Part shown: positions 44,901 to 53,274 of the stretch, piece after piece
Layout: every line of letters begins with the position of its first letter
Position numbering within the stretch: position 1 is the first letter of the stretch
Assembly (NCBI GenBank): GCA_037200975.1
Contig: JBBCGI010000001.1
Location: 1,178,001-1,242,000 of the forward strand
Source of the DNA: Pseudomonadota bacterium
Lineage (GTDB): Bacteria; Pseudomonadota; Gammaproteobacteria; Steroidobacterales; Steroidobacteraceae
DNA: 64,000 nt
Direction of reading: 5' to 3'
Translations under genes and position numbers: made by a program
The notes under the pieces: model-generated
Seen by the model: the letters and a program-made list of their open reading frames with translations, nothing else
Databases searched by the model: none
Told to the model about the DNA's origin: nothing

Positions 44901-45509
44901 ATGCCTGTATTCAGAAACCATTCTTACGCGGCGTTCTTGTTCGATATGGACGGGACGTTGTTGGACTCATCCGCGGTTGTTGATCGGGTGTGGGGGGCTT
45001 GGGCGAAGCGGCATGGGGTTGACGCTGTGGCGTTGATGGCGAATGTCCATGGAGTGCGCGCGGAAGATACGGTCCGGCGGTTCGCTGGGGCGACGGTGGA
45101 TGTTGCCAAGGAGGCGCAGTGGATACTCGATGCTGAAGTCGCGGATGTCGACGGCGTTGTCGCGGTGGAGGGAATCCATTCTTTCATCGAAGCACTGGAT
45201 CCCGGCACGTGGGCCATTGTTACGTCCGCGCCGCGCGCCTTGGCCGAAGTCCGGCTGCGGGCTGTGCATCTGCCGATTCCGGACGTGATGATCACTGCTG
45301 AAAACGTGCAGCGCGGCAAGCCGGATCCGCAGGGATTTTTGCTGGGCGCCGAGCGGCTGCGCGTGAGCATCGGCGAGTGCCTGGTGTTTGAGGATTCGCC
45401 GGCGGGTGTTGCTGCGGCGAAAGCCGCGGGCGCTCAGGTGGCGATTGTTGGTGGGCTGGTTCCGGAGGCTGAAGGGAATTTCGCTCTGGCGAACTACGGC
45501 GGCGGTTAG
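44901..45509 (+). CDS. HAD-family phosphatase (sugar-phosphatase-like)
   Basis: HAD subfamily IA phosphatase of 202 residues. Motif I FLFDMDGTLLDSS, motif II IVTSAPR, motif III lysine in RGKPDPQGF and motif IV VFEDSPAGV are complete. A helical cap follows motif I. Likely substrates are sugar phosphates or 2-deoxyglucose-6-phosphate, as for E. coli HxpA/YfbT-type enzymes. The ATG at 44901 is chosen; an earlier in-frame start would translate the hairpin element. The stop is followed immediately by hairpin copy 2. Confidence 0.88.
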   Translation: MPVFRNHSYAAFLFDMDGTLLDSSAVVDRVWGAWAKRHGVDAVALMANVHGVRAEDTVRRFAGATVDVAKEAQWILDAEVADVDGVVAVEGIHSFIEALDPGTWAIVTSAPRALAEVRLRAVHLPIPDVMITAENVQRGKPDPQGFLLGAERLRVSIGECLVFEDSPAGVAAAKAAGAQVAIVGGLVPEAEGNFALANYGGG

Positions 45510-45563
45510 GGTGCCGGGTGGGGAAAGTGGGGAGAGGACTCCCCACTTTCCCCACCCGGCACC
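45510..45563. repeat. 54-bp hairpin element, copy 2 (after HAD gene)
   Basis: Same 25-4-25 structure and same loop orientation (AGGA) as copy 1. It begins at the base right after the HAD stop codon and ends 12 bp before the 3' end of the convergent antitoxin gene, so it would separate the two converging transcripts. Confidence 0.85.
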
Positions 45564-45575
45564 GTCCGAATCCCT

Positions 45576-45893
45576 TCAGATTTCGGACAGCCGCTGCATC
45601 GTATCGGGATATCGCTGCACCAATCTGATGAGCAGCGCGGCTTGTGCATTCGGTTTCGCCCTTCCCTGCTCCCAGTTCTCGAGTGTCCGAACGTTCGTCC
45701 GTAGATAGCCCGCCAACAAACCGCGGGAGATGTTCATATCCTTGCGCAGCCTTGCAAGTTCGCGCGCGGTGATCCTCGGCGCCGGTTTTGTCTTGACGGC
45801 GTGAGTCCGAAGCGTGCGCTTGCCAGCCCGCTGATCCGCCAGCGCCTCAAAACCCTCGACGATTTCAGCGAATAGGTCCCGCTTCTTCTTCAA
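45576..45893 (-). CDS. higA: HigA-type antitoxin, HTH XRE family
   Basis: Antitoxin and autorepressor of 105 residues. The C-terminal half is a helix-turn-helix of the XRE type (ARLRKDMNISRGLLAGYL, RTNVRTLENWEQGRAKP). The N-terminal part (residues 1-35) should wrap the toxin. Its ATG overlaps the stop of the toxin gene by 4 bp. Toxin-first order is typical of higBA. It probably binds the 9-3-9 inverted repeat in front of higB. Confidence 0.85.
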   Translation of the reverse strand: MKKKRDLFAEIVEGFEALADQRAGKRTLRTHAVKTKPAPRITARELARLRKDMNISRGLLAGYLRTNVRTLENWEQGRAKPNAQAALLIRLVQRYPDTMQRLSEI

Positions 45894-46234
45894 TTGAAAT
45901 TCCTCGCTTTCAATTCCGACTTGAGGTGTTCGCGGAGCGCGGCCAGTTGCCTCGGAGACAGGTCATCGACCTCGCCTTTGGCATACAGCGCGAACAGCCA
46001 AAATTCCGCGTGCCCGCCCCAGTAGAAGTAGATCACTCGCAAGCCTCCGCGCTTGCCTTTGCCGCGCCTCGCGTCACGAAAGCGGAGCTTCCGAAGCCCG
46101 CCTGAGCCCTCGATCAAGTCGCCAGCTTCTGGCGCGAGAAGCATCAGGCTTTGCAAACTCGCGTAAGCGTCGTCATCCAGATACTGCTCGCGGGTTCGTT
46201 CGAACGCTGGCAGCTCGATGAAGCATCCTTGCAT
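45890..46234 (-). CDS. higB: HigB/RelE-type toxin
   Basis: mRNA interferase-like toxin of 114 residues. The RelE-fold pattern is visible: FERTREQYLDDDAYASLQ, GSGGLRKLRFRDARRGKG, GGLRVIYFYWGGHAEFWLFALYAKGEVDDLS and a C-terminal helix. Basic and aromatic residues in the last strands are in place for ribosome-dependent RNA cleavage. It is the first gene of the pair, with a leader of only about seven bases to the operator. Confidence 0.85.
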   Translation of the reverse strand: MQGCFIELPAFERTREQYLDDDAYASLQSLMLLAPEAGDLIEGSGGLRKLRFRDARRGKGKRGGLRVIYFYWGGHAEFWLFALYAKGEVDDLSPRQLAALREHLKSELKARNFN

Positions 46235-46241
46235 TCAGTCA

Positions 46242-46262
46242 ATATACGTAGGTTACGTATAT
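46242..46262. promoter_or_regulatory. HigA operator (9-3-9 inverted repeat)
   Basis: ATATACGTA-GGT-TACGTATAT is a perfect inverted repeat 7 bp upstream of the higB start, inside a very AT-rich patch that would include the -10 region on the minus strand. Position and symmetry are those expected for the autoregulatory site of a HigA dimer. Confidence 0.75.
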
Positions 46263-46353
46263 ATCTTATAGCTGCATTTCTTGCAATCGCTGCTGGATTC
46301 GCCGGTGGAATTTGGGAACGTCTCCGAGTGGCTCAATCGAAGTCCCTTCGGAG

Positions 46354-46407
46354 GGTGCCGGGTGGGGAAAGTGGGGAGTCCTCTCCCCACTTTCCCCACC
46401 CGGCACC
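46354..46407. repeat. 54-bp hairpin element, copy 3 (inverted loop)
   Basis: Same 25-bp arms but the loop reads TCCT, the reverse complement of AGGA, so this copy is in the opposite orientation to copies 1 and 2. It can be extended by one base pair on each side. It sits 20 bp before the DUF72 gene start, not after a stop codon, so it is not simply a terminator. Confidence 0.85.
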
Positions 46408-46427
46408 CTAAACGCTAAGCTCGCGCC

Positions 46428-47183
46428 ATGGCCACACGTAAAGCGGGCAAGATCTTCGTCGGCATTGGCGGCTGGAACTTCGCGCCATGGCGCGGCAGCT
46501 TTTATCCGAAGGGCCTGGTGCAGACGAAGGAGCTGCACTACGCAAGCCGCGAGATCACTTCGATCGAGATCAACTCAACGTTCTATGGTTTGCAGAAACC
46601 GGCGACGTTCAAGAAGTGGCACGACGAGACGCCCGACGGATTCGTGTTCAGCGTCAAGGCACCGAGGTTCGTGACGAACCGCAATCGCCTCGACACCGCC
46701 GCGTCTAGTGTCGACCGCTTCCTCGAGAGCGGAGTGCTGGAGCTCGGCGACAAGCTCGGTCCTATCAACTGGCAGCTCGCCCCGGGCAAACCCTTCGACG
46801 CGCAGGAGCTGGCAGGATTTCTCGCGCTGCTGCCGCGCAAGCTCGAAGGCCGCGCGCTTCGTCATGCCCTCGAAGTGCGCGACACGAGCTTCGACTGCGA
46901 GGAGTTCGTCGCACTCGTGCGCGAGCATGAGGTCGCCGTCGTTGAAGCCGGCGACTCGGAGTACCCCCGCATCCAGGCGCGCACCGCGCCGTTCAGTTAC
47001 CTGCGCGTGATGGGCACGAAGGCCAGCGCGCCGCAGGGCTACGCGCCCACCGCCCTCGCGCGCTGGCGGGAACACGCCCAAACCCTTGCAGGCGACGGAA
47101 ACGTGTTCCTGTACTTCATCAGCGGGGCGAAGGAGCGCAATCCACAGGCGGCGCGCGCGCTGATCGCGGCACTCGAGGCGTAA
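46428..47183 (+). CDS. DUF72 domain protein (YecE-like)
   Basis: TIM-barrel-like protein of 251 residues with the DUF72 markers: GIGGWNFAPWRGSFYP, ITSIEINSTFYGL, WHDETPDGFVFSVKAPRFVT, RHALEVRDTSF and VAVVEAGDSEYP. The Glu and His pairs in the barrel mouth suggest an enzymatic site, but no reaction is established. It is preceded by hairpin copy 3 and the higBA promoter region on the other strand. Confidence 0.88.
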   Translation: MATRKAGKIFVGIGGWNFAPWRGSFYPKGLVQTKELHYASREITSIEINSTFYGLQKPATFKKWHDETPDGFVFSVKAPRFVTNRNRLDTAASSVDRFLESGVLELGDKLGPINWQLAPGKPFDAQELAGFLALLPRKLEGRALRHALEVRDTSFDCEEFVALVREHEVAVVEAGDSEYPRIQARTAPFSYLRVMGTKASAPQGYAPTALARWREHAQTLAGDGNVFLYFISGAKERNPQAARALIAALEA

Positions 47184-47197
47184 GAGACGCCTCTTCT

Positions 47198-47434
47198 CTA
47201 ACAAACCTTCTCAGATCGGCATCGAAGAGCGAACGAGCAGTCCTCCGCGCTCTCTGTCTTCGCCCGGTCGAGCCCCGCGTTCGTAGCGTCTTTCGGCTGC
47301 ACGAGTATCTGCGCAGACGCACCTTTTGCGGGCGCGCGTTCCGATCCTGCACTGACAACGACGCCCGCGACTAAAACCGCGTAGGCGGCTACAAGCCCGA
47401 TCACACGATCGCGGGTTTTTCGAATCAAAAACAT
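47198..47434 (-). CDS. Small exported protein of unknown function
   Basis: Peptide of 78 residues starting MFLIRKTRDRVIGLVAAYAV, with an N-terminal basic part and a hydrophobic helix (residues 12-28) that is either a signal peptide or a membrane anchor. The rest is hydrophilic with two cysteines near the end (EDCSFALRCRSEKVC has three). A GAGGAGCAGAGGC stretch directly before the ATG is a good ribosome site, which is the main reason to call it. It diverges from the BenE-type gene. No family recognised. Confidence 0.5.
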   Translation of the reverse strand: MFLIRKTRDRVIGLVAAYAVLVAGVVVSAGSERAPAKGASAQILVQPKDATNAGLDRAKTESAEDCSFALRCRSEKVC

Positions 47435-47543
47435 GCCTCTGCTCCTCATGAATGAAGGACCAGCATGAAAGCTCAGCGTGGGAGCCGGCGTGGGAACCGC
47501 AGTGGAATTATCTGCCCGCTTCAACTCTGGCACTCTACGGCCC

Positions 47544-48710
47544 ATGCTCAAACAACTTCCGCCGCTGCATTCGTGGTCCTCCGCGCTGATCGCCACCGTC
47601 GTCGGCTTCGGCGGGACGATCGCATTGCTGGTCCAGGCGTTCCGCACGCTCGGCGCGACGGTCGAGCAAACAGGATCGGCCGTGACCGCGCTCTGTCTCG
47701 GCTTCGCTGTCGGTGGCGCCGCGTTGTCGCTCAAGATGCGCATCCCGATCGTGCTCGCCTGGTCCACACCCGGCGCGGCGCTGCTGGCGGCCTCCCCACC
47801 CGGCACGACTTGGCCCACCGCCATCGCCATCTTCCTGGTCGCTGCACTGCTGATGATCGTGTTAGGCCTGGTGCCAGCACTAGGCCGGCTCGCGGCGCGC
47901 ATCCCGAGCTCCGTCGCGTCGGCCATGCTCGGCGGCGTCCTGCTGCCGTTCTGCCTCACGGCCTTCCGCCTCGCAGCCGAAGACTGGCTGCTCGTCGCCT
48001 TGCTGGTGGGCGTCTTCATCGTCGCGCGGCGGCGCGTACCGCTGTACGCGCTGCTGCTCGTGCTGGTCACCGCGATCGCGATCACGCTGATCCGCGGCGA
48101 CGCCGGGGCGCTGCCGCCCGGAGCGGTGTTCGGCCAATTGCTGCCCACCATGCCCGCGGGCGAATGGCGCACGATCATCGGCCTCGCCTTGCCGCTGTTC
48201 CTGGTGACGCTGGTATCGCAAAACCTGCCGGGATTGATGGTGTTGCGCAATGCCGGATACGAACCGAAGGCGGGGCCGCTGATCGTAAGCACCGGCACGT
48301 TGTCGCTGGTGCTCGCGCCGTTCGGCGCACACGCGGTCAACCTCGCCGCGATCACCGCGGCGCTGGTCACGAGCGACGACGCGCATCCCGACCGCACGAA
48401 GCGCTGGATGGTCGCGGTGATCTACGCTAGCCTCTATCTACTGCTGGCGATCTTCGCGCCCGCGCTGGTGCGGCTGTTCCTGGCGCTGCCGCATGCGGTG
48501 ATCGCGGTGCTCACCGGGCTCGCGCTGATCCCGGCGCTGATGAGCGGCCTCGAGAACATGCTGGCGGTGAAAGACGAGCGCGACGCCGCGATCCTGACCT
48601 TCCTCGCCACCGGCTCGGGGCTCGCGCTGTTCGGGCTCGGCTCGGCGTTCTGGGGCCTGATGATCGGGTTCCTCGCGCTGGCGGCGAAGAAGATCTGGCC
48701 CAGCCGCTAG
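47544..48710 (+). CDS. BenE-family benzoate/H+ symporter-like transporter
   Basis: Inner-membrane transporter of 388 residues with about 12 helices. The BenE pattern is seen: GFGGTIALLVQAFRTLGAT, IPIVLAWSTPGAALLAAS, AMLGGVLLPFCLTAF, LVSQNLPGLMVLRNAGY and FGAHAVNLAAITAALVTS. Family members carry benzoate with protons. No benzoate-degradation gene is near, so the substrate may differ. I use ATG 47544. No strong Shine-Dalgarno precedes it and a GTG at 47478 is in frame. The 3' end overlaps the convergent metalloprotease by 4 bp. Confidence 0.87.
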   Translation: MLKQLPPLHSWSSALIATVVGFGGTIALLVQAFRTLGATVEQTGSAVTALCLGFAVGGAALSLKMRIPIVLAWSTPGAALLAASPPGTTWPTAIAIFLVAALLMIVLGLVPALGRLAARIPSSVASAMLGGVLLPFCLTAFRLAAEDWLLVALLVGVFIVARRRVPLYALLLVLVTAIAITLIRGDAGALPPGAVFGQLLPTMPAGEWRTIIGLALPLFLVTLVSQNLPGLMVLRNAGYEPKAGPLIVSTGTLSLVLAPFGAHAVNLAAITAALVTSDDAHPDRTKRWMVAVIYASLYLLLAIFAPALVRLFLALPHAVIAVLTGLALIPALMSGLENMLAVKDERDAAILTFLATGSGLALFGLGSAFWGLMIGFLALAAKKIWPSR

Positions 48711-51700
48711 CCGCGCGCCGATTTCCCGCGGCGCATCGCGAGGGTGGTTAGCAGGACGAGAAGCAGCCACTCGATGCGGCCGCCGCCCCCTCCTCCGCTG
48801 CCGCCGGCACTTCCACCACCACCGCCTCCGGAAGACGGCGCTGCGTTCACGGTGAAAACCGCGGAGACAGCGTTGTTGCCGGGCGTTGAATCGTTGAAGC
48901 CGCGCAGCACGACATTGCTAGTGAAAGTGCCGGTCGCCGTCGCGGTCATGGCGATGTCGATGTTGCGCGAGGTGTTCGGTGAGAGGGAGAGCAACGTGCA
49001 TTGCAGGGTCGTGGTGCCGCTGCACAGGATTTCGCTTGACGATATGGCGTTCACCGTGACGAACGGCGGCAACGGGATATCCACGGTGATGTCGAGCGAG
49101 AGCGCGGCACCGTTGGTTATCGTGATCAGCGGAAAACGCAGCGCGGCACCGTTGTTCGCGGTCACGCTGGTCTGTGCGACCGACAGCTGGATGTCGGTCG
49201 CGTCGGCCGTGAGGATGGTTACCACGAGGCTGTTGTTGAGCTGATTTGAATCGCGATCCGGGTAGACGTCGAGCACAGAAATCGTGTTTCTCCCGCCGGT
49301 GACGGCGCGGAACACGGCCCTGACGGGGATCACGGAATTCGCGGGCAGGGTTCCGAGCTCGCACGGCATGCCGATCTGCGCCTGCGGGCAATCCACGCCG
49401 CCGATGCTCAGGGAATCGAGCGCCACCGAGGCATCGGCTACACCCGGAACCAACCTGGCTCCCACCACCGGATTCCTGCCGGTGGTGATGGTGGCATCGA
49501 CGGTAGTAGTTTGGCCGGTCAGCAGCATTCGTGCCGCGAGGGGCCCGCTTATTCCGATATCCACGATGGGCCGCACTTGCAGCGTGGCGTGCGCGACATT
49601 GTTGGTCGGATCACCGTCGTCGGTGGCGGTCACTGTGATCGTCGCGTCCCCGTCGACGGCCGTGTCGGAGACGAAGGTGAAGCCCATGGTGGCGCTTATC
49701 TGGTTTGACAGAGCGCCGCCAGGAAATGATCCGGTGCAGCGCCCGCGCTGCGACGTGAGCAGCGCACACGTCCACCCCGAGGGGCCATTGTTGAACCCGA
49801 GAGTCAACAGGCGCAGAGGTGCCGCGAGTTCGATGGTCGCGGTCACGTTCTGGGCCGGATTCACGCCCTCGCTTACGACCTGGAACGCGGAGCTTGCGAT
49901 CGCGCCTTCTACAACTCCGAAGGAATTCCCCACGACCGCGGCGACGTCGACGGCGAGGCTCGCATACACCCAGGTGAACACGCCCGAATACGCGATGTCC
50001 GCTCCGTTGGCCCAGCGCGCGCTTGCATAGAGGGTCGACGTGGCGTCAGCGATCATGTGGAACCGCACCACGACGGTTCGGACGTCGCCCGGATTCAGCG
50101 TGCCGAAGTCGCAGGCGATGAAGTCCGGCACTGGTGCGCAGGTGATCGACGGTGTCGTCACGGACTCGACCACACCCTGATACGGCAGTTGCAGCAAGAA
50201 GCGCGCATTCTGCGAGGGAAGCCGGCCGACCACGTCCAGTGTGTACGTAAGCTCGTACGAGGTACCGATGACGGCGCGCAGCTCTTCGGTGGAGACGCTG
50301 ATGCGCACTTCGCGCTCCGCGCTCACGTCGACGCGAGCCCTGGCTTGGTCGTTGCCGGCGTTCGAATCGTTAGGCACGTTCAGAGTCGCGCTCCCGTTCG
50401 CGATGCGGGCGATGTTCGCGCGGCCGCGCAGCGTGATGCGCGTCGATGTCCCGACGGCGATGTCGGCGAGCTGGCAATTCAGTATCCCGTCAGAAGACAC
50501 TTCGATGACGCAGGTGTGGGGCCCACCGTTGAACGACTCGATCGGTATGCCGCCGAGGTTGATCAAGACCCGGCCGCCGTGCGAGTCCTGCGTTCCGCGG
50601 GACAAGACGTCGACGGTGTAGTCGACTACGTCGTTTACAAACGCCGTCGAAACGCTCGGGGTGATCGTCACTCCGAGGTCCACACCCGACTGGAGCCCCA
50701 CCAGCACGAGACCCGAGTTATTGCCCGTGACGAAATCGTCCTCGACGGTGAGCACCGCCTGAACGGAAAAACTGCCGACCGTACTTCCGGTGACGCGCAA
50801 ATCCAGCGCCCGTTCTTCGCCGACGGCGACATCGGCGAGCGCGCAGGTGATCACGCCGCTTGCGACACTGCAGTTCGCGCCCGCGAGCGTCGCGCCAGTC
50901 AACGAATACCAAGAGGGAAATGTGACTTCGAGCTCGACATGGGTGCCGATGCGATTGCCGATCGAACGCAGCGTCATGGGCAGCGAGAATGTGCCGGTCG
51001 TTTGCGTCTCGTACGGTGAGGGCGGCAGTACGAGCGCGACGTCCACGTAGTTCGCCGAGCCGATGCAGATGCCGCGGGCGGCAGCGATCGAGGCCGCCAT
51101 CGAACTCAAACTGCACGCGGAAAACTCCGTGCTGCCGTTCAGCGTGGGCGACATGAGCCAGTTCTGCGGCGTGCTCGCGCAAACACCTTCGACGCCATCG
51201 TGACGCGCGCCGAAGTTGTGGCCGATCTCGTGCGCCATGACGAGTGCGGAGTAGAACGCTCCCTGCTCGGAATCGCTCAGCGACACGCCCTCGTGCGCCT
51301 TGCAAAGCGAATCGACGAACGCGATGCCGATGGTGTCGCCATCGAGGTTCTTGCCGGTCATCAGGTGTGCGAGACCCGCCGCGCGCACCGCCGGTATCGA
51401 CTCGCGATAGTCCGCGAGCTGTTCGAGCAGCGTGCCGGCTTCTGTCGCGGTAAACGGGTCGGGACTCGAGGGCGCGAGACGCAGCTCGGTTGGCAGGAGC
51501 AGCACGCCGACCTGCTCGGCAAAAATTCCGTCGACGACGTTCAGTCGCGCGAGCATCGCCGCGGTTGCATCGGCGCCGGCTGAATTCTGAAAGGCCTTGT
51601 CCGCGATCAACGATATGTCGAGTGCTTCGTTGACGGCGGCCGTCGCGGCATTGGCGCGCAGCTGTGCCACGAAACCCTTGTACTGCTGCAGCCCCGAATC

Positions 51701-52198
51701 TCCGGCGGCAGCGGCCGTGCCGCCCCCATCCACGAGGCCGCAAAATTCCGGCGGCAACCCGTTCAGCGTATCCGAGAGGCGGTAGACAACCGTCTGGTCC
51801 GCCGCCGCCGCGAAAGGCGTCGTGAGTTTGCCGGCGATGCTGCCGTAACTGGCAACGACGTAGACGTCGTTACCGTCCCAGATCGCGCCTTCGAGACGCG
51901 TGCCGACACGCGTCAACCGCACCCACGAGCCCGGCACCTCGTCGAGTTTTCCGCGCAGAACGCGCGTCTGGGCAAAACTTGCCTTGCGCGCGGCCGGAAT
52001 GGCCTTGAGCAGCCGGGCATTGCTTTCGAGTGTCAGTGCGAACCGCCGTCCATAGGCATCGAACTGGGTTTTGCCTTCGGCCGCAGGCAGCGTCACGGGC
52101 TCGGCGAACTTGATCTGCATCTGCGATGCGGCGCGCGCGACGCCCGGGGAAACCACCCATGACATTAACCCAACCGCGATGGCGAAGACTGCTCGCAT
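48707..52198 (-). CDS. Large secreted reprolysin-like metalloprotease with DUF11-type repeats and GlyGly-CTERM
   Basis: Protein of 1163 residues. MRAVFAIAVGLMSWVVSPGV is the signal peptide. A propeptide-like domain (30-185) precedes a metzincin domain with HEIGHNFGARHD (H323, E324, H327, H333) and Met-turn M349 in NWLMSP. From about residue 385 come six or so Ig-like DUF11-type repeats (LPMTLRSIGNRIGTHVELEV; ARVDVSAEREVRISVST; VDVAAVVGNSFGVVEG). The C-terminus is a GlyGly-CTERM sorting signal: a glycine-rich tract (GGSAGGSGGGGGG), hydrophobic helix WLLLVLLTTLAM and basic end RRGKSARG. It should be processed by a rhombosortase and leave by type II secretion. Neither is in the window. Confidence 0.85.
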   Translation of the reverse strand: MRAVFAIAVGLMSWVVSPGVARAASQMQIKFAEPVTLPAAEGKTQFDAYGRRFALTLESNARLLKAIPAARKASFAQTRVLRGKLDEVPGSWVRLTRVGTRLEGAIWDGNDVYVVASYGSIAGKLTTPFAAAADQTVVYRLSDTLNGLPPEFCGLVDGGGTAAAAGDSGLQQYKGFVAQLRANAATAAVNEALDISLIADKAFQNSAGADATAAMLARLNVVDGIFAEQVGVLLLPTELRLAPSSPDPFTATEAGTLLEQLADYRESIPAVRAAGLAHLMTGKNLDGDTIGIAFVDSLCKAHEGVSLSDSEQGAFYSALVMAHEIGHNFGARHDGVEGVCASTPQNWLMSPTLNGSTEFSACSLSSMAASIAAARGICIGSANYVDVALVLPPSPYETQTTGTFSLPMTLRSIGNRIGTHVELEVTFPSWYSLTGATLAGANCSVASGVITCALADVAVGEERALDLRVTGSTVGSFSVQAVLTVEDDFVTGNNSGLVLVGLQSGVDLGVTITPSVSTAFVNDVVDYTVDVLSRGTQDSHGGRVLINLGGIPIESFNGGPHTCVIEVSSDGILNCQLADIAVGTSTRITLRGRANIARIANGSATLNVPNDSNAGNDQARARVDVSAEREVRISVSTEELRAVIGTSYELTYTLDVVGRLPSQNARFLLQLPYQGVVESVTTPSITCAPVPDFIACDFGTLNPGDVRTVVVRFHMIADATSTLYASARWANGADIAYSGVFTWVYASLAVDVAAVVGNSFGVVEGAIASSAFQVVSEGVNPAQNVTATIELAAPLRLLTLGFNNGPSGWTCALLTSQRGRCTGSFPGGALSNQISATMGFTFVSDTAVDGDATITVTATDDGDPTNNVAHATLQVRPIVDIGISGPLAARMLLTGQTTTVDATITTGRNPVVGARLVPGVADASVALDSLSIGGVDCPQAQIGMPCELGTLPANSVIPVRAVFRAVTGGRNTISVLDVYPDRDSNQLNNSLVVTILTADATDIQLSVAQTSVTANNGAALRFPLITITNGAALSLDITVDIPLPPFVTVNAISSSEILCSGTTTLQCTLLSLSPNTSRNIDIAMTATATGTFTSNVVLRGFNDSTPGNNAVSAVFTVNAAPSSGGGGGGSAGGSGGGGGGRIEWLLLVLLTTLAMRRGKSARG

Positions 52199-52328
52199 TT
52201 CGGCCCCTTCCCGCCTGCCGGCGATGTTTTCGTTTGCACCGGATCATACGGCTATCCGGCGGGCTTGAACAAACTACAGTTTCAGAGGAGTTGGCCCCTA
52301 TCCACAGCCGGTACGGAATCGAGCGCGG

Positions 52329-53198
52329 CTACTTCTTCGCGAGCTCGCTGCCGCCCGCCAGTTCCGGCGCCTTCTGTGCCGCCATCCACTTGCGAATGCG
52401 CCGGGCGTCTGCGGTGCGCGTCAGCTTGCCGAAGGAATTCAGGAACACCATGTCGACGACACGGTCGTCGAGGATGGTCTGCATCACCAGGCATTGGCCG
52501 GCATCGTTGGTAAAACCCGTCTTCTGCACGAGGATGGTCCAGTCATCCTTGCCGATCAGCAGATTCGTGTTGCGATACATCAGCATGCTCTTGCCCGCGC
52601 GCACTTCGTGCGAATGCAGCGTCGAGAACTCCTTGATCTCGGCCTGGCGCGCGGCGGCGTTGACGAGCTTCACCAGGTCGCGCGCGGTCGAGGTGTTGAG
52701 GCTGGAAAGCCCGGACGGATCGGCGAAGTGCGTGTGCGTCATGCCGAGCACCTTTGCCTTCAGGTTCATCGTCTTGACGAACGCGGGGATGCCGCCCGGA
52801 TAGTTGCGCGCCAGCACGCGTGCGGCGAGGTTCTCGGACGCCATCAGCGCGAGGCGCAGCAGATCGCGCCGCGTGAGCTTCGTGCCGTTCGGCAGATGCG
52901 AGAACGCGCCCTTGCCTTTCCAGCGGTCGTCGGCGGTGATCTTGATGACTTCGTCGAGGGACTGCTGCGCGTCGAACACGACGAGTGCGGTCATGAGCTT
53001 GGTGACGGAGGCGATGGGCGTGACGACGCCAGCATCGTGTTCGAAGATCACCTCGCCGCTTTTCGCGTCGACCACCAGCGCAGCGGCGGATTTTACACCG
53101 GGCCCTGGGGTCTTTTTGTCAGCGGCGCTCGCCGAAAATCCCGACGCCATCGAAAACGCTGCGAGCAAGCTCGCGAAAACGGCCGTGCTTCGGCGCAT
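52329..53198 (-). CDS. pbpG: D-alanyl-D-alanine endopeptidase (PBP7-like, peptidase S11)
   Basis: Periplasmic peptidoglycan endopeptidase of 289 residues. The ATG at 53196-53198 gives a signal peptide MRRSTAVFASLLAAFSMASG. All three penicillin-binding motifs are present: SVTK (S64, K67), SEN (121-123) and KTG in LVQKTGFTND. It lacks the C-terminal amphipathic domain of PBP5-type carboxypeptidases, as PbpG does. It cuts D-Ala-meso-DAP cross-links during wall growth. An open frame continues upstream to 53540 but is the opposite-frame shadow of the VOC gene. Confidence 0.9.
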   Translation of the reverse strand: MRRSTAVFASLLAAFSMASGFSASAADKKTPGPGVKSAAALVVDAKSGEVIFEHDAGVVTPIASVTKLMTALVVFDAQQSLDEVIKITADDRWKGKGAFSHLPNGTKLTRRDLLRLALMASENLAARVLARNYPGGIPAFVKTMNLKAKVLGMTHTHFADPSGLSSLNTSTARDLVKLVNAAARQAEIKEFSTLHSHEVRAGKSMLMYRNTNLLIGKDDWTILVQKTGFTNDAGQCLVMQTILDDRVVDMVFLNSFGKLTRTADARRIRKWMAAQKAPELAGGSELAKK

Positions 53199-53274
53199 CG
53201 CGCAATCCTTCCGATCGAAGTTCCCTGATTGCCCGCGATGGTATGCCGAAGTCCGGCGGTGTGCACTGCTCCGA

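Noticed and set aside
44787-46407. CRISPR-like array formed by the three 54-bp repeats
   Set aside because: Repeats are hundreds of bases apart, separated by genes, palindromic along their whole length and one is inverted.
47794-47806. 13-bp match to the arm of the 54-bp hairpin (CCCCACCCGGCAC) inside the BenE-like gene
   Set aside because: No complementary arm follows, and the bases encode conserved SPPGT in frame, so chance or codon preference explains it.
47198-48397. 399-codon minus-strand frame opposite the BenE-like gene
   Set aside because: Only the last 78 codons (from 47434) look like a gene. The rest is antisense of a transporter with clear helices.
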